A stretch of 64,000 nucleotides of DNA from Marinomonas ostreistagni (GCF_016888445.1 NZ_JAFEKF010000008.1:1-64000); one strand, 5' to 3'. Numbered from the stretch's first letter, positions 19,761 to 30,507 are shown. The notes: generated from the sequence alone by a model not told the origin. Translations and numbers: made by a program.

Positions 19761-21854
19761 GTGGCACGTAAGACACCCATCAATCGTTACCGCAATATTG
19801 GTATTTGTGCGCACGTTGATGCGGGTAAGACGACAACTACTGAGCGTGTTCTGTTCTACACCGGTCTTTCACATAAGATCGGTGAAGTCCATGATGGCGC
19901 AGCCACCATGGACTGGATGGAGCAAGAACAAGAGCGTGGTATCACGATCACTTCAGCGGCAACAACTTGCTTCTGGAATGGGATGAATCAGCAGTTTGAT
20001 CAACACCGCATTAATATTATCGACACCCCTGGGCACGTAGACTTTACCATTGAAGTAGAGCGTTCATTACGTGTACTTGACGGTGCTGTTGTCGTGCTGT
20101 GTGGATCGTCTGGTGTGCAGCCACAAACTGAGACCGTCTGGCGTCAAGCTAACAAATATGAAGTGCCACGTATGGTGTTCGTCAATAAGATGGACCGTAC
20201 CGGTGCGGACTACTTCAGTGTCGTAAGACAGCTTGGAGAGCGCTTGAACGCAAACGCTGTACCGATTCAAATTAATATTGGTACAGAAGACGAGTTTGCC
20301 GGTGTGGTAGATTTGTTGCTAATGAAAGCCATTATGTGGAACGACGCTGATAGCGGTATGACGTACACGTTGGAAGATATTCCAGCGGATCTCGTTGCTA
20401 CTGCTCAAGAGTGGCGTGAAAAAATGGTTGAGTCGGCAGCAGAAGCAGATGAAGAGTTAATGGATAAATACCTTGAAGAAGGTGATTTGTCTGTCGAAGA
20501 CATCAAAGCAGGCTTGCGTGCACGCACACTGGCCAACGAAATTGTTTTGGTGACTTGTGGTTCTGCCTTTAAAAACAAAGGCGTACAAGCGGTACTTGAT
20601 GCCGTTGTAGAATACCTACCGTCTCCTTTGGAAGTTAAAGCAATCGAAGGCACCCTAGAGGATGCTGAGACTGTGGTTACCCGTGAGGCAGACGACGACG
20701 CTCCATTTGCTGCATTGGCGTTTAAAATCGCCACTGATCCATTTGTGGGTACGCTGACCTTTATACGTGTATACTCGGGTATGCTAAATTCTGGCGACGC
20801 GGTATACAACTCGGTGAAACACAAGCGTGAGCGTGTGGGTCGTATGGTGCAAATGCACGCGAATAGTCGAGAAGAAATCAAAGAAGTACGCGCAGGCGAT
20901 ATTGCGGCTTTGATTGGTATGAAGGATGTAACCACTGGGGATACCCTATGTGACGGCAAAGATATTGTTGTCCTAGAGCGTATGGAATTCCCAGAGCCAG
21001 TAATCTCTGTCGCTGTAGAGCCTAAGTCTCAAGCGGATCAAGATAAAATGGCTGTGGCTCTTGGTAAGCTGGCGCAGGAAGATCCGTCTTTCCGCGTTGA
21101 AACGCACGAAGAGACAGGTCAAACCATTATCTCTGGTATGGGTGAGCTTCACCTAGATATTCTCGTCGACCGAATGAAACGTGAGTTTAAAGTTGATGCA
21201 AATATCGGTAAGCCTCAGGTATCCTACCGAGAGAAAATTCGCAAAGAAGTGGAAGTTAACCACAAATTTGTGCGGCAATCTGGTGGCCGAGGACAGTATG
21301 GCCACGTTGTAATGAAGCTGATTCCAACCGAAAATGAAGGTTTGGAATTTGTGAATGAGATTGTCGGTGGTGTTATTCCGAAGGAATACATCCCAGCTGT
21401 CGAACGAGGTATTTCAGAGCAAATGAAGAACGGAGTTATTGCCGGCTATCCTTTATTGGGATTGAAGGTAGTATTGTTCGATGGTTCTTACCATGATGTT
21501 GACTCTAATGAAATGGCCTTTAAAATTGCAGCTTCTCAAGGGCTTAAGAAAGGTGCTGCAGATGCAGAACCTTGTGTTCTTGAACCGGTGATGAAAGTAG
21601 AAGTTGTAACCCCTGATGAGTACATGGGTGATGTGATGGGTGACCTGAATCGTCGTCGTGGACTTGTACAGGGTATGGAAGACTCCCCATCCGGGACGAT
21701 AATCCGAGCAGAAGTGCCGTTAGGTGAAATGTTCGGTTATGCAACGGATGTGCGCAGTTTGTCGCAAGGGCGTGCAAGCTACGCAATGGAATTCCTAAAA
21801 TACGCTGAAGCGCCAGCTAGTGTGGCAGACGCGATCATCAAAAATGAAATTTAA
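19761..21854 (+). CDS. fusA: Elongation factor G
   Basis: EF-G drives ribosomal translocation with GTP. The 697-aa protein has all GTPase motifs: AHVDAGKTT (G1), RGITI (switch I), DTPGH (G3), NKMD (G4) and GSAFKNKG (G5), then domains II-V with the SGGRGQYGH loop of domain IV. It is the canonical, not the EF-G2, form. It starts with GTG after CCGGAG. Its codon bias is weaker than that of tuf. Confidence 0.99.
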   Translation: MARKTPINRYRNIGICAHVDAGKTTTTERVLFYTGLSHKIGEVHDGAATMDWMEQEQERGITITSAATTCFWNGMNQQFDQHRINIIDTPGHVDFTIEVERSLRVLDGAVVVLCGSSGVQPQTETVWRQANKYEVPRMVFVNKMDRTGADYFSVVRQLGERLNANAVPIQINIGTEDEFAGVVDLLLMKAIMWNDADSGMTYTLEDIPADLVATAQEWREKMVESAAEADEELMDKYLEEGDLSVEDIKAGLRARTLANEIVLVTCGSAFKNKGVQAVLDAVVEYLPSPLEVKAIEGTLEDAETVVTREADDDAPFAALAFKIATDPFVGTLTFIRVYSGMLNSGDAVYNSVKHKRERVGRMVQMHANSREEIKEVRAGDIAALIGMKDVTTGDTLCDGKDIVVLERMEFPEPVISVAVEPKSQADQDKMAVALGKLAQEDPSFRVETHEETGQTIISGMGELHLDILVDRMKREFKVDANIGKPQVSYREKIRKEVEVNHKFVRQSGGRGQYGHVVMKLIPTENEGLEFVNEIVGGVIPKEYIPAVERGISEQMKNGVIAGYPLLGLKVVLFDGSYHDVDSNEMAFKIAASQGLKKGAADAEPCVLEPVMKVEVVTPDEYMGDVMGDLNRRRGLVQGMEDSPSGTIIRAEVPLGEMFGYATDVRSLSQGRASYAMEFLKYAEAPASVADAIIKNEI

Positions 21855-21888
21855 TCATCATACTTACTATTCATAAGGTGTATGTATC

Positions 21889-23112
21889 ATGGCAAAAGAA
21901 AAGTTCGACCGTAGTAAACCACACGTAAACGTTGGTACTATCGGTCACGTTGACCACGGTAAAACTACTCTAACTGCAGCACTTACTCGTGTATGTGCTG
22001 AAGTATTCGGCGGTACAGCTGTTGCATTCGATGGTATCGATAACGCTCCTGAAGAGCGCGATCGTGGTATCACAATCGCAACATCTCACGTAGAGTACGA
22101 TTCTCCAACTCGTCACTACGCACACGTAGACTGTCCAGGACACGCCGATTATGTTAAAAACATGATCACTGGTGCTGCACAGATGGACGGCGCGATCCTA
22201 GTATGTGGTGCGACTGACGGTCCTATGCCACAAACTCGTGAGCACATCCTTCTTTCTCGTCAGGTAGGTGTACCTTACATCGTTGTATTCCTAAACAAAG
22301 CAGACCTTCTAGCTGAAGACTGTGGCGGTGCTGACACTGAAGAATACGCAGAGATGCAAGAGCTTGTAGAGATGGAACTTCGTGACCTTCTTTCTGAGTA
22401 CGACTTCCCAGGTGATGACACTCCAATCATCCCAGGTTCTGCCCTAATGGCATTGAACGGCGAAGACGACAACGAAATGGGTACTACTGCAGTAACTAAA
22501 CTAGTTGAAGCTCTAGATTCTTACATTCCTGAGCCAGAGCGTGCAATCGACGGTGCATTCATCATGCCTATCGAGGACGTATTCTCTATCCAAGGTCGTG
22601 GTACTGTAGTAACTGGCCGTGTAGAGCGTGGTATCATCAACGTTGGTGAAGAAGTTGAAATCGTAGGTATCAAAGAAACTACTAAGACAACTTGTACTGG
22701 TGTTGAAATGTTCCGTAAACTGCTAGACGAAGGCCGTGCAGGTGAGAACATCGGTGCACTTCTACGTGGTACTAAACGTGACGAAGTTGAGCGTGGTCAA
22801 GTACTAGCTAAGCCTGGTTCTATCAACCCGCACACTGACTTCGAAGCAGAAGTATACGTTCTGTCTAAAGATGAAGGTGGTCGTCACACGCCATTCTTCA
22901 AAGGCTACCGTCCACAGTTCTACTTCCGTACAACTGACGTAACTGGTGCTTGTGAGCTTCCAGAAGGCGTTGAAATGGTTATGCCTGGTGACAACATCCA
23001 GATGACTGTATCTCTAATTCACCCAATCGCGATGGACGAAGGTCTACGTTTCGCGATCCGTGAAGGTGGTCGTACAGTTGGTGCTGGTGTAGTTGCTAAG
23101 ATCCTTAAATAA
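21889..23112 (+). CDS. tuf: Elongation factor Tu, with enlarged G-domain loop
   Basis: EF-Tu delivers aminoacyl-tRNA to the ribosome. [13 protein letters not shown] and NKAD are all present, as are the C-terminal beta-barrels ([16 protein letters not shown]). At 407 aa it is longer than the 394-397 usual in enterics and Pseudomonas. The extra residues lie mainly after NKAD, where [19 protein letters not shown] replaces a segment ten residues shorter, before [10 protein letters not shown]. Codon use is extreme: 23 of 26 Leu codons are CTA or CTT. It is the only tuf in the window and ends at a strong terminator. Confidence 0.99.
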   Translation: MAKEKFDRSKPHVNVGTIGHVDHGKTTLTAALTRVCAEVFGGTAVAFDGIDNAPEERDRGITIATSHVEYDSPTRHYAHVDCPGHADYVKNMITGAAQMDGAILVCGATDGPMPQTREHILLSRQVGVPYIVVFLNKADLLAEDCGGADTEEYAEMQELVEMELRDLLSEYDFPGDDTPIIPGSALMALNGEDDNEMGTTAVTKLVEALDSYIPEPERAIDGAFIMPIEDVFSIQGRGTVVTGRVERGIINVGEEVEIVGIKETTKTTCTGVEMFRKLLDEGRAGENIGALLRGTKRDEVERGQVLAKPGSINPHTDFEAEVYVLSKDEGGRHTPFFKGYRPQFYFRTTDVTGACELPEGVEMVMPGDNIQMTVSLIHPIAMDEGLRFAIREGGRTVGAGVVAKILK

Positions 23113-23148
23113 TTTTTGCTTCGGCATAAATTAGATCTAACTGCATGA

Positions 23149-23179
23149 AAAAGGTCGCTCGAAAGGGCGGCCTTTTTTT
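23149..23179 (+). terminator. Terminator of the str operon
   Basis: AAGGTCGCTC-GAAA-GGGCGGCCTT, preceded by A residues and followed by a run of seven T, forms a stem with two G-U pairs and a stable tetraloop 36 bases after tuf. Confidence 0.9.
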
Positions 23180-23206
23180 GTAATGAGGGTTTTTCGAATT
23201 GGTTAC

Positions 23207-23310
23207 TTGACAACCAATTTTTAAGACGCTAACATTCGCCGTCCTTAAATAAGGATGGTAGGTCAAATTCTGTACAGGTGACCTATCGAACATAGTATTT
23301 GGAGTTGGAA
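23207..23310 (+). promoter_or_regulatory. S10 operon promoter and leader
   Basis: A consensus TTGACA (23207-23212) and TAACAT (23230-23235) are spaced by 17 bases. The expected transcript leader, about 70 nt, holds GTCCTT-AAAT-AAGGAT (23241-23256) and TAGGTCA (23259-23265) pairing with TGACCTA (23279-23285). It is shorter than the L4-responsive leader of E. coli, so the same control is not assured. Confidence 0.75.
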
Positions 23311-23622
23311 ATGCAAAGCCAAAAAATCCGTATTCGTTTGAAAGCTTTCGATCACCGTCTGATTGATGCTTCAACGCAAGAGATTGTGGACACTGCTAAG
23401 CGCACTGGTGCTCAAGTACGTGGTCCTATTCCGCTTCCTACTCGCAAAGAACGTTACACAGTACTGATTTCTCCACACGTAAACAAAGATGCGCGTGACC
23501 AATACGAAATCCGTACACACAAACGTGTTCTAGACATCGTTGAGCCAACAGAAAAAACTGTTGACGCTCTAATGAAGCTAGATCTTGCGGCAGGCGTGGA
23601 AGTACAAATTTCTTTGGGTTAA
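23311..23622 (+). CDS. rpsJ: 30S ribosomal protein S10
   Basis: S10 is both a ribosomal protein and the NusE partner of NusB in antitermination. The 103-aa product runs [19 protein letters not shown] to VQISLG, exactly the usual length. ATG 23311 has GGAG six bases upstream; TTG 23299 upstream is not conserved. First gene of the S10 operon. Confidence 0.99.
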   Translation: MQSQKIRIRLKAFDHRLIDASTQEIVDTAKRTGAQVRGPIPLPTRKERYTVLISPHVNKDARDQYEIRTHKRVLDIVEPTEKTVDALMKLDLAAGVEVQISLG

Positions 23623-23680
23623 TCCCCAAAGGTTTAGGGGTGCGATAACCAGCAGGTATCTGTTGGCCTAAGCACAATCG

Positions 23681-23700
23681 TGGAATGATCTGGAATGATC
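23681..23700. repeat. Tandem 10-bp duplication in the rpsJ-rplC spacer
   Basis: TGGAATGATC occurs twice without a gap in the 127-base spacer between rpsJ and rplC. The rest of the spacer has a short hairpin (CCCC-AAAGGTTTA-GGGG, about 23624-23640) and no gene. Confidence 0.9.
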
Positions 23701-23749
23701 AGCCGTAGCGGGTGACAGCCCCGTACACAACTGGCAATTGAGGTATAAA

Positions 23750-24388
23750 ATGGCTATTCAATTAGTCGGACGTAAAGCCGGAATGACACGTATCTTCAAT
23801 GAAGATGGTGTATCCGTGCCAGTAACCGTCATCGAGGTTGAACCGAACCGCGTAACACAAGTGAAAAATGCAGACACTGACGGCTACTCAGCTGTTCAAG
23901 TAACTGTTGGCTCACGTCGTGCTAACCGTGTCACTAAAGCAGCTGCAGGTCACTTTGCAAAAGCTAACGTTGAAGCGGGTCGTGGTTTGTGGGAGTTCCG
24001 CCTTTCTGGTGACGAAAAAGAAATCAACGTTGGTGATGAGCTAACAGTAGCTGATTTCGAGTCTATTTCTAAAGTTGACGTTATCGGTCAATCTAAAGGT
24101 AAAGGCTTCCAAGGTGGCGTTAAACGTCACAACTTTAGCACGCAAGATGCTACACACGGTAACTCATTGTCTCACCGTGCTCCTGGTTCCATCGGTCAAT
24201 GTCAAACACCTGGTCGTGTTTGGAAAGGCAAAAAGATGGCTGGTCACATGGGCGCAGCTCAAGTAACAACTCAATCTCTAGAAGTTGTTCGTGTTGATGC
24301 TGAACGTAACCTTATCCTTGTAAAAGGTGCGGTTCCTGGCGCTGTAAATGGTGACGTAATCGTTCAACCAGCAGTTAAAGCTCGCTAA
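23750..24388 (+). CDS. rplC: 50S ribosomal protein L3
   Basis: L3 nucleates 23S folding and reaches towards the peptidyl-transferase centre. The 212-aa protein has [10 protein letters not shown] at its N-terminus and the basic central loop GVKRHNF... [23 protein letters not shown]. The Gln in GQCQTPG is the usual PrmB methylation site. ATG 23750 is preferred to the TTG 12 bases upstream. Confidence 0.99.
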   Translation: MAIQLVGRKAGMTRIFNEDGVSVPVTVIEVEPNRVTQVKNADTDGYSAVQVTVGSRRANRVTKAAAGHFAKANVEAGRGLWEFRLSGDEKEINVGDELTVADFESISKVDVIGQSKGKGFQGGVKRHNFSTQDATHGNSLSHRAPGSIGQCQTPGRVWKGKKMAGHMGAAQVTTQSLEVVRVDAERNLILVKGAVPGAVNGDVIVQPAVKAR

Positions 24389-24400
24389 GAGGGGTAGACA

Positions 24401-25006
24401 ATGAACTTGAATCTAACAGGTGCTGAAGGAACTGTAGAAGTTTCTGATGTGACCTTTGCGCGTGAATACAACGAAGCGCTAGTTCACCAGGTTGTTACTT
24501 CTTACCTGGCTGGTGCTCGTCAAGGTACTCGTGCTCAGAAAACTCGCTCTGAAGTAGCTGGTGGTGGTAAGAAGCCATGGCGTCAAAAAGGCTCAGGCCG
24601 TGCACGTGCTGGTACTATCCGTAGTCCTCTATGGCGTACTGGTGGTGTGACTTTCGCTGCGAAACCACAAGACCACTCTCAGAAAGTAAACAAGAAGATG
24701 TATCGTGCAGCAATGCGCACCATCTGGTCTGAGCTTGCTCGTCAAGACCGTCTTGTTGTAGTTGAAGAGCTTTCTATCGAAGCTCCGAAAACTAAGCTAT
24801 TCAAAGCTAAAATGGCTGAATTGAATGTTGAAAACGCGCTTGTAGTTGCGCAAGAGCTAGACAACAACTTGTTCCTAGCTGCGCGTAACATCCCGAACGT
24901 TGACGTTCGTGATGCGGCGTCTGTTGACCCTGTTAGCTTGATTGCATACGACAAAGTGTTGGTGACAGTTGGTGCTCTGAAACAAGTTGAGGAGGCACTA
25001 GCATGA
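24401..25006 (+). CDS. rplD: 50S ribosomal protein L4
   Basis: L4 lines the nascent-peptide exit tunnel; in E. coli it represses the S10 operon. The 201-aa protein has the basic tunnel loop ([27 protein letters not shown], positions about 45-71) with the macrolide-relevant KPWRQKG intact. Its TGA overlaps the rplW ATG (ATGA). Confidence 0.99.
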   Translation: MNLNLTGAEGTVEVSDVTFAREYNEALVHQVVTSYLAGARQGTRAQKTRSEVAGGGKKPWRQKGSGRARAGTIRSPLWRTGGVTFAAKPQDHSQKVNKKMYRAAMRTIWSELARQDRLVVVEELSIEAPKTKLFKAKMAELNVENALVVAQELDNNLFLAARNIPNVDVRDAASVDPVSLIAYDKVLVTVGALKQVEEALA

Positions 25007-25299
25007 TCGGCGAACGCATTTATAAAGTGTTGTTAGGTCCACACATCTCTGAAAAAGCGACTATCGTTGCCGAAGGTAACGGTCAGTACGTATTCCGCGT
25101 AACAAACGACGCGACTAAACCAGAGATTAAACAAGCAATCGAAGCGTTGTTTGAAGTCAAAGTAGAATCTGTTCGCACGTTGAACCACAAAGGTAAAACT
25201 AAGCGTACAGCTCGTGGTCTAGGCAAGCGTAACGACGTTAAAAAAGCGTACGTACGTTTGGCAGAAGGCCAAGAAATTGATTTCTTGGGCGCTGAATAA
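25003..25299 (+). CDS. rplW: 50S ribosomal protein L23
   Basis: L23 lies at the tunnel exit and docks trigger factor and SRP. The 98-aa product begins [19 protein letters not shown] and ends with the basic [13 protein letters not shown] segment. The start overlaps the rplD stop by four bases, indicating coupling. Confidence 0.99.
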   Translation: MIGERIYKVLLGPHISEKATIVAEGNGQYVFRVTNDATKPEIKQAIEALFEVKVESVRTLNHKGKTKRTARGLGKRNDVKKAYVRLAEGQEIDFLGAE

Positions 25300-25313
25300 G
25301 GGGAGATAGGTCA

Positions 25314-26138
25314 ATGGCTGTTGTAAAAAGTAAGCCAACGTCTGCAGGCCGTCGTCACGTTGTTAAAGTTGTTAACAGTGACTTGCACAAAGGTGCGCCT
25401 TACGCTCCTTTGCTAGACAAAAAAAGCAAGTCAGGTGGTCGTAACAACAACGGACGCATCACTACTCGTCACGTAGGTGGTGGTCATAAGCAGCATTACC
25501 GTATCGTAGATTTCCGTCGTAACAAAGATGGTATCCCTGCGGTAGTTGAGCGTTTGGAATATGATCCAAACCGTTCTGCACACATTGCATTAGTAAAATA
25601 TGCTGATGGTGAGCGTCGTTACATCATCGCTTCCAAAGGTATGGAAGCGGGTTCTGTTGTTTCCAACGGTGCAAATGCCCCTATCAAAACAGGTAATACT
25701 TTGCCTCTGCAAAACATCCCTGTAGGTAGTGTGGTTCACTGTATCGAGCTTAAGCCAGGTAAAGGTGCACAGGTTGCACGTTCTGCTGGTGCTTCTGCTC
25801 AGCTTGTTGCTCGTGAAGGTCGTTACGTTACTCTTCGCCTACGTTCTGGCGAAATGCGTAAAGTCCTAACTGAGTGTCGTGCTACGCTAGGTGAAGTTGC
25901 TAACTCTGAGCACACTCTACGTGTTCTTGGTAAAGCAGGTGCTAAGCGCTGGCGTGGTGTTCGCCCAACCGTTCGCGGTGCGGCAATGAACCCAGTAGAT
26001 CACCCACACGGTGGTGGTGAAGGTCGTAGCTCAGGTGGTCGTCACCCAGTTACTCCTTGGGGTGTACCTACTAAAGGTTACAAGACACGCAAGAACAAGC
26101 GTACTGATAAACTTATTGTACGTCGTCGTACTAAGTAA
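25314..26138 (+). CDS. rplB: 50S ribosomal protein L2
   Basis: L2 is needed for subunit joining and peptidyl transfer. The 274-aa protein has the SH3-like core ([21 protein letters not shown]) and the C-terminal [13 protein letters not shown] with the essential histidine. ATG follows GGGAGATAGGTCA. Confidence 0.99.
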   Translation: MAVVKSKPTSAGRRHVVKVVNSDLHKGAPYAPLLDKKSKSGGRNNNGRITTRHVGGGHKQHYRIVDFRRNKDGIPAVVERLEYDPNRSAHIALVKYADGERRYIIASKGMEAGSVVSNGANAPIKTGNTLPLQNIPVGSVVHCIELKPGKGAQVARSAGASAQLVAREGRYVTLRLRSGEMRKVLTECRATLGEVANSEHTLRVLGKAGAKRWRGVRPTVRGAAMNPVDHPHGGGEGRSSGGRHPVTPWGVPTKGYKTRKNKRTDKLIVRRRTK

Positions 26139-26153
26139 TAAGAGGAAACGACT

Positions 26154-26429
26154 GTGCCACGTTCACTAAAAAAAGGTCCTTTTATCGACCTTCATTTGTT
26201 GAAAAAGGTAGAGGCTGCGGTAGAAAAGAATGACCGTCGTCCAATTAAAACTTGGTCGCGCCGTTCTACTATCTTCCCTGAATTTGTAGGGTTGACTATC
26301 GCTGTCCATAATGGTCGCCAACACGTCCCAGTACTAGTATCTGAGGACATGGTCGGTCATAAATTGGGTGAGTTCGCTCCGACCCGTACCTACAAGGGTC
26401 ACGCTGCGGACAAAAAGGCCAAACGGTAA
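26154..26429 (+). CDS. rpsS: 30S ribosomal protein S19
   Basis: S19 sits in the 30S head near the A-site finger. It is 91 aa, [19 protein letters not shown] to ADKKAKR, with [17 protein letters not shown]. It starts with GTG, spaced seven bases after AGAGGA. Confidence 0.99.
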   Translation: MPRSLKKGPFIDLHLLKKVEAAVEKNDRRPIKTWSRRSTIFPEFVGLTIAVHNGRQHVPVLVSEDMVGHKLGEFAPTRTYKGHAADKKAKR

Positions 26430-26445
26430 TTAAGGGGTATTAATC

Positions 26446-26778
26446 ATGAGTGAAGTAAGCGCTTCATTGAAGGGTGCTCGCCTCTCAGCGCAGAAGGCCC
26501 GTTTGGTAGCAGATCAAATCCGCGGCAAATCTGTAAGCGAAGCACTGAACATTTTGGCGTTCAGTCCTAAAAAGGCGGCAGCAATTGTCAAGAAAGTACT
26601 AGAGTCTGCTGTAGCGAATGCTGAGCATAACGAAGGTGCTGATATCGATGACTTGCGTGTGTCTACGATCTACGTTGATGAGGCTATGACTCTAAAACGT
26701 ATCAAAGCTCGAGCTAAAGGCCGTGCCGATCGTATTCTAAAACGCGGTTGCCATATTACAGTTAAAGTCGCTGACTAA
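26446..26778 (+). CDS. rplV: 50S ribosomal protein L22
   Basis: L22 extends a beta-hairpin into the exit tunnel. The 110-aa protein has [17 protein letters not shown] and the hairpin ending [19 protein letters not shown] (here [16 protein letters not shown]). ATG follows AGGGGTATTAATC. Confidence 0.99.
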   Translation: MSEVSASLKGARLSAQKARLVADQIRGKSVSEALNILAFSPKKAAAIVKKVLESAVANAEHNEGADIDDLRVSTIYVDEAMTLKRIKARAKGRADRILKRGCHITVKVAD

Positions 26779-26792
26779 TTAGGAGAAACCCA

Positions 26793-27473
26793 ATGGGTCA
26801 GAAGGTTCATCCAACTGGAATTCGCCTAGGGATAGTTAAAGACCATACTTCTACTTGGTATGCGAACAACCAAAACTACTCTAAGCAACTTTTAAATGAT
26901 CTTCAGGTTCGTAAGTACCTAGAAGACAAACTTGTACAGGCTTCTGTTTCTCGCATCGAGATCCAGCGTCCTGCGCAAACAGCTCGTATTACTATCCACA
27001 CTGCTCGTCCGGGCATCGTGATTGGTAAGAAAGGCGAAGATGTTGAGAAACTACGTAACGCTGTCTCTAAAATGATGGGCGTGCCAGTTCACATCAACAT
27101 CGAAGAAATTCGTAAGCCAGAACTAGATGCTAAATTGGTTGCGCAAAACATTGCTGGCCAACTAGAGCGTCGTGTTATGTTCCGTCGTGCTATGAAGCGT
27201 GCAGTGCAAAATGCAATGCGTGCAGGCGCGAAAGGTATCAAGGTTCAGGTTAGTGGTCGTCTTGGCGGTGCAGAAATCGCTCGTGCAGAGTGGTACCGTG
27301 AAGGTCGTGTGCCTCTACACACACTACGTGCTGACATCGACTACGCTACTTATGAAGCAAGCACTACTTACGGCATCATTGGTGTCAAAGTGTGGATCTT
27401 CAAAGGCGAAATCTTGGGCGGTATTGAACAAGTGCGTGCTGAAAAAGGCGCACAGAAGAAGAAGTCTAAGTAG
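26793..27473 (+). CDS. rpsC: 30S ribosomal protein S3
   Basis: S3 forms part of the mRNA entry channel and its helicase activity. The 226-aa protein has [14 protein letters not shown], the KH domain [15 protein letters not shown] and the C-terminal [16 protein letters not shown] segment ([16 protein letters not shown]). The Lys/Arg-rich tail is short. Confidence 0.99.
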   Translation: MGQKVHPTGIRLGIVKDHTSTWYANNQNYSKQLLNDLQVRKYLEDKLVQASVSRIEIQRPAQTARITIHTARPGIVIGKKGEDVEKLRNAVSKMMGVPVHINIEEIRKPELDAKLVAQNIAGQLERRVMFRRAMKRAVQNAMRAGAKGIKVQVSGRLGGAEIARAEWYREGRVPLHTLRADIDYATYEASTTYGIIGVKVWIFKGEILGGIEQVRAEKGAQKKKSK

Positions 27474-27483
27474 GGGGTAGTAA

Positions 27484-27897
27484 ATGTTACAGCCGAAACG
27501 TACTAAGTTCCGTAAGACGCAGAAAGGTCGCAACCGCGGTCTAGCGCTTCGCGGCAACCAAGTTAGCTTTGGTGAATTCGGATTGAAAGCGACTGAACGT
27601 GGTCGCATCACCGCTCGTCAAATTGAAGCGGCGCGTCGTGCAATGACTCGTCACATCAAGCGTGGTGGTAAAATTTGGATCCGTGTATTCCCAGACAAGC
27701 CGATTACTCAGAAGCCTCTAGAAGTGCGTCAGGGTAAAGGTAAAGGTAGCGTAGAATACTGGGTGGCTCAAATCCAACCAGGTAAGATGCTTTATGAAGT
27801 TGAGGGCGTATCTGAGTCTCTAGCACGCGAAGCGTTCGCGCTAGCGGCGGCTAAGCTTCCTCTATCCACAACTTTCGTAACGCGTACGGTGATGTAG
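27484..27897 (+). CDS. rplP: 50S ribosomal protein L16
   Basis: L16 helps place A-site tRNA. The 137-aa protein starts [19 protein letters not shown] and contains the Arg in [13 protein letters not shown] that YcfD-type oxygenases hydroxylate in E. coli. Its TAG is directly followed by the rpmC ATG. Confidence 0.99.
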   Translation: MLQPKRTKFRKTQKGRNRGLALRGNQVSFGEFGLKATERGRITARQIEAARRAMTRHIKRGGKIWIRVFPDKPITQKPLEVRQGKGKGSVEYWVAQIQPGKMLYEVEGVSESLAREAFALAAAKLPLSTTFVTRTVM

Positions 27898-28089
27898 ATG
27901 AAAGCTAAAGAATTGCAAGAAAAGTCTGTAGCAGAGCTACAGCAGACCTTGATCGAACTGCTACGTGAGCAATTTACACTGCGCATGCAGAAGGCCACTG
28001 GTCAGTTGGCTCAAACTCATTTGCTCTCGCAAGTTCGCCGCAATATCGCACGTGTTAAAACCGTGCTAAATGACAAGGCAGGTAACTAA
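27898..28089 (+). CDS. rpmC: 50S ribosomal protein L29
   Basis: L29 is a small two-helix protein at the tunnel exit. It is 63 aa, [18 protein letters not shown] with the [17 protein letters not shown] motif. It begins on the base after the rplP stop. Confidence 0.99.
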   Translation: MKAKELQEKSVAELQQTLIELLREQFTLRMQKATGQLAQTHLLSQVRRNIARVKTVLNDKAGN

Positions 28090-28090
28090 G

Positions 28091-28357
28091 ATGGCAAGTG
28101 TAGAAACTCAAGCTCGTACAGCTACTGGTAAAGTAGTAAGCGATAAGATGGATAAGTCCATCGTAGTACTAGTTGAGCGTACTGAACGTCACCCTCTATA
28201 CGGTAAGTTCGTTCGTCGTTCAACTAAACTGCACGCTCATGATGAAAACAACGAGTGTCAAGTTGGTGATACAGTTAAGGTTGTAGAAACACGTCCTTAC
28301 TCTAAAACTAAAACTTGGAAACTAGCTCAAGTTGTTGAGAAAGCAGCTGCTGTATAA
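28091..28357 (+). CDS. rpsQ: 30S ribosomal protein S17
   Basis: S17 is a primary 16S-binding OB-fold protein. The 88-aa product has [18 protein letters not shown] and [13 protein letters not shown]. Homology starts at ATG 28091, one base after the rpmC stop; the upstream in-frame ATG at 28070 lies within rpmC and is not needed. Last gene of the S10 operon. Confidence 0.99.
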   Translation: MASVETQARTATGKVVSDKMDKSIVVLVERTERHPLYGKFVRRSTKLHAHDENNECQVGDTVKVVETRPYSKTKTWKLAQVVEKAAAV

Positions 28358-28408
28358 GCAGCTCCTTCCTTCATGAGACTTGTTATCTAATTTGATTGGA
28401 GAGCAGTA

Positions 28409-28777
28409 ATGATTCAAACAGAATCGATGCTTGATGTAGCAGATAACAGCGGCGCGAAGCGCGTTCAGTGTATTAAAGTACTGGGTGGCTCTCATCGTCG
28501 TTATGCTGCAATCGGTGACATTATCAAGGTCACAGTTAAAGAAGCGATCCCACGTGGTCGTGTTAAGAAAGGCCAAGTTATGAACGCAGTTGTCGTTCGA
28601 ACTAAGAAAGGTGTGCGTCGTCCTGATGGCTCTGTAATCCGTTTTGATGTAAACTCAGCGGTTCTACTAAATGCTTCAGGCCAACCGATCGGTACTCGTA
28701 TCTTTGGCCCTGTGACACGTGAATTGCGTACAGAGCAGTTCATGAAAATTGTTTCTCTTGCGCCTGAAGTGCTGTAA
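28409..28777 (+). CDS. rplN: 50S ribosomal protein L14
   Basis: L14 lies at the subunit interface and contacts RsfS. It is 122 aa, [27 protein letters not shown] to SLAPEVL, full length. It opens the spc operon after a 51-base spacer. Confidence 0.99.
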   Translation: MIQTESMLDVADNSGAKRVQCIKVLGGSHRRYAAIGDIIKVTVKEAIPRGRVKKGQVMNAVVVRTKKGVRRPDGSVIRFDVNSAVLLNASGQPIGTRIFGPVTRELRTEQFMKIVSLAPEVL

Positions 28778-28792
28778 GAGGGAGGGGACAGA

Positions 28793-29110
28793 ATGCGTAA
28801 AATCAAACGTGACGATGAAGTCGTAGTAATTGCTGGTAAAGATAAAGGCAAACGCGGCAAAGTTGTTAAGGTAGTAGACGAAACTCGCGTCATCGTTTCT
28901 GGCATCAATATGGTCAAGAAACATGAGAAGCCAAACCCTATGAAGGGTACGACTGGCGGTATCGTTGAAAAAGAAGCACCTATCCAGGTTTCTAACGTAG
29001 CCATTTTTAACAATGCTACTGGTAAAGCGGATCGCGTCGGCTTTAAAGTGAATGAAGACGGTACTAAAGTACGTGTTTTCAAGTCTAACAGTGAAGCGAT
29101 CGACGCCTAA
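28793..29110 (+). CDS. rplX: 50S ribosomal protein L24
   Basis: L24 is an assembly initiator protein with a KOW motif ([20 protein letters not shown]). It is 105 aa, complete, with strong ribosome site GAGGGAGGGG. Confidence 0.99.
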   Translation: MRKIKRDDEVVVIAGKDKGKRGKVVKVVDETRVIVSGINMVKKHEKPNPMKGTTGGIVEKEAPIQVSNVAIFNNATGKADRVGFKVNEDGTKVRVFKSNSEAIDA

Positions 29111-29127
29111 GAGCGAGAATTATAGCC

Positions 29128-29667
29128 ATGGCGAGACTTAAACAAGTTTATAATGATCAAGTAGTAGCTAAACTGACTGAACAGTTCGGTTACAACAACG
29201 TAATGGAAGTGCCTAAAATCACTAAAATTACGTTGAATATGGGTGTTGGTGAAGCTATCGCAGACAAGAAACTTCTTGAAAATGCGGTAAATGATCTTAC
29301 AGCACTTAGCGGCCAGAAAGTGGTAGTAACGAAAGCACGCAAATCTGTTGCAGGCTTCAAAATCCGTGACGGTTACCCGATCGGTTGTAAAGTTACTCTA
29401 CGTGGCGACCGTATGTGGGATTTCTTCGACCGTTTGGTTGATGTTGCTATCCCACGTATCCGTGACTTCCGTGGTCTAAACCCGAAGTCATTTGACGGAC
29501 GCGGTAACTACAGCATGGGTGTTAAAGAGCAGATCATCTTCCCAGAAATCGAATACGATAAAGTTGATCGTGTACGTGGTCTTGATATCACTATCACAAC
29601 AACTGCTCGTACCGACGAAGAAGGTCGTGCTTTGCTAGCCGCCTTTAGTTTCCCTTTCAAGAAATAA
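29128..29667 (+). CDS. rplE: 50S ribosomal protein L5
   Basis: L5 binds 5S rRNA and contacts P-site tRNA. It is 179 aa with the L5 signature around [14 protein letters not shown] and [25 protein letters not shown]. In E. coli the S8 target of spc feedback lies near this gene's start; I did not trace it here. Confidence 0.99.
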   Translation: MARLKQVYNDQVVAKLTEQFGYNNVMEVPKITKITLNMGVGEAIADKKLLENAVNDLTALSGQKVVVTKARKSVAGFKIRDGYPIGCKVTLRGDRMWDFFDRLVDVAIPRIRDFRGLNPKSFDGRGNYSMGVKEQIIFPEIEYDKVDRVRGLDITITTTARTDEEGRALLAAFSFPFKK

Positions 29668-29679
29668 GAGGTAGGAATC

Positions 29680-29985
29680 ATGGCTAAAATTTCAATGATT
29701 CAACGCGAAGCTAAGCGCGCAAAATTAGTAGCTAAGTACGCTGAAAAGCGTGCTGCTCTAAAAGCGATCATTAACGACGTTAATGCATCGGATGATGAGA
29801 AATGGGAAGCAACGCTTAAATTGCAAGCGCTTCCACGTGACTCATCTTCTTCACGCCAAGTAAATCGTTGTCAAGTGACAGGTCGTCCACACGGTGTTTA
29901 CCGTCGTTTCGGTCTATCACGCATCAAGCTGCGTGAAGCAGCAATGCGCGGCGACGTACCAGGCTTGAAGAAAGCTAGTTGGTAA
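29680..29985 (+). CDS. rpsN: 30S ribosomal protein S14 (zinc-free type)
   Basis: S14 is a late-binding head protein. The 101-aa form has [20 protein letters not shown], the longer C-minus type that lacks the CxxC zinc ribbon. It ends exactly where a long hairpin begins. Confidence 0.99.
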   Translation: MAKISMIQREAKRAKLVAKYAEKRAALKAIINDVNASDDEKWEATLKLQALPRDSSSSRQVNRCQVTGRPHGVYRRFGLSRIKLREAAMRGDVPGLKKASW

Positions 29986-30081
29986 GCAAGTAGAGCACGA
30001 TCATAATACATGGCAGTGAGAGGGTGTCTAAATACTGGACATTCTGCTCGCTGCTGTGTACTATGCGCGAGCTCTATTTGC
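29986..30081. repeat. Long imperfect palindrome (stem-loop) between rpsN and rpsH
   Basis: Arms 29986-30020 and 30047-30081 pair in one register without bulges: 31 of 35 positions pair (four or so as G-U), with mismatches only at 29997, 30000, 30001 and 30006. The outer arm is GCAAGTAGAGC against GCTCTATTTGC. The 26-base centre can fold further (TGTC/GACA). No T-run follows, so it is not a standard terminator. It fills most of the unusually long 129-base spacer. It could be an inserted palindromic element, an RNase III processing site or a protein-binding leader for rpsH. Confidence 0.85.
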
Positions 30082-30114
30082 TGCACAATGGTTTTTTCTA
30101 TTAGGAGCTCTTAA

Positions 30115-30507
30115 ATGAGTATGCAAGATACAATTGCGGATATGATCACTCGTATTCGTAACGCACAGTTGGCTGCAAAAACAACTGTGTCTATGCCTTC
30201 ATCAAAAATGAAGGTGTCTGTTGCTAACGTTCTTAGCGAAGAAGGTTACGTAACTGGTTACAGCGTAGAAGAAGGTACAAAACCGACTCTTACTATCGAA
30301 CTAAAATACTTCGACGGTAAGCCTGTAATCGAAGAAATTAAACGCGTTTCTCGTCCAAGTTTGCGTCAATACAAAGCATCAGCTGAACTACCTAAAGTAG
30401 AAGCGGGCCTAGGTGTGGCTATCGTATCTACTTCTAAAGGTGTTATGTCTGATCGCGCTGCACGCGCTGCAGGCATTGGCGGCGAAGTAATCTGCACAGT
30501 ATTCTAG
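30115..30507 (+). CDS. rpsH: 30S ribosomal protein S8
   Basis: S8 binds helix 21 of 16S rRNA and in E. coli represses the spc operon. It is 130 aa, [17 protein letters not shown] to GGEVICTVF, with [19 protein letters not shown]. It follows the long stem-loop and has its own strong ribosome site (TAGGAGCTC). Confidence 0.99.
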   Translation: MSMQDTIADMITRIRNAQLAAKTTVSMPSSKMKVSVANVLSEEGYVTGYSVEEGTKPTLTIELKYFDGKPVIEEIKRVSRPSLRQYKASAELPKVEAGLGVAIVSTSKGVMSDRAARAAGIGGEVICTVF

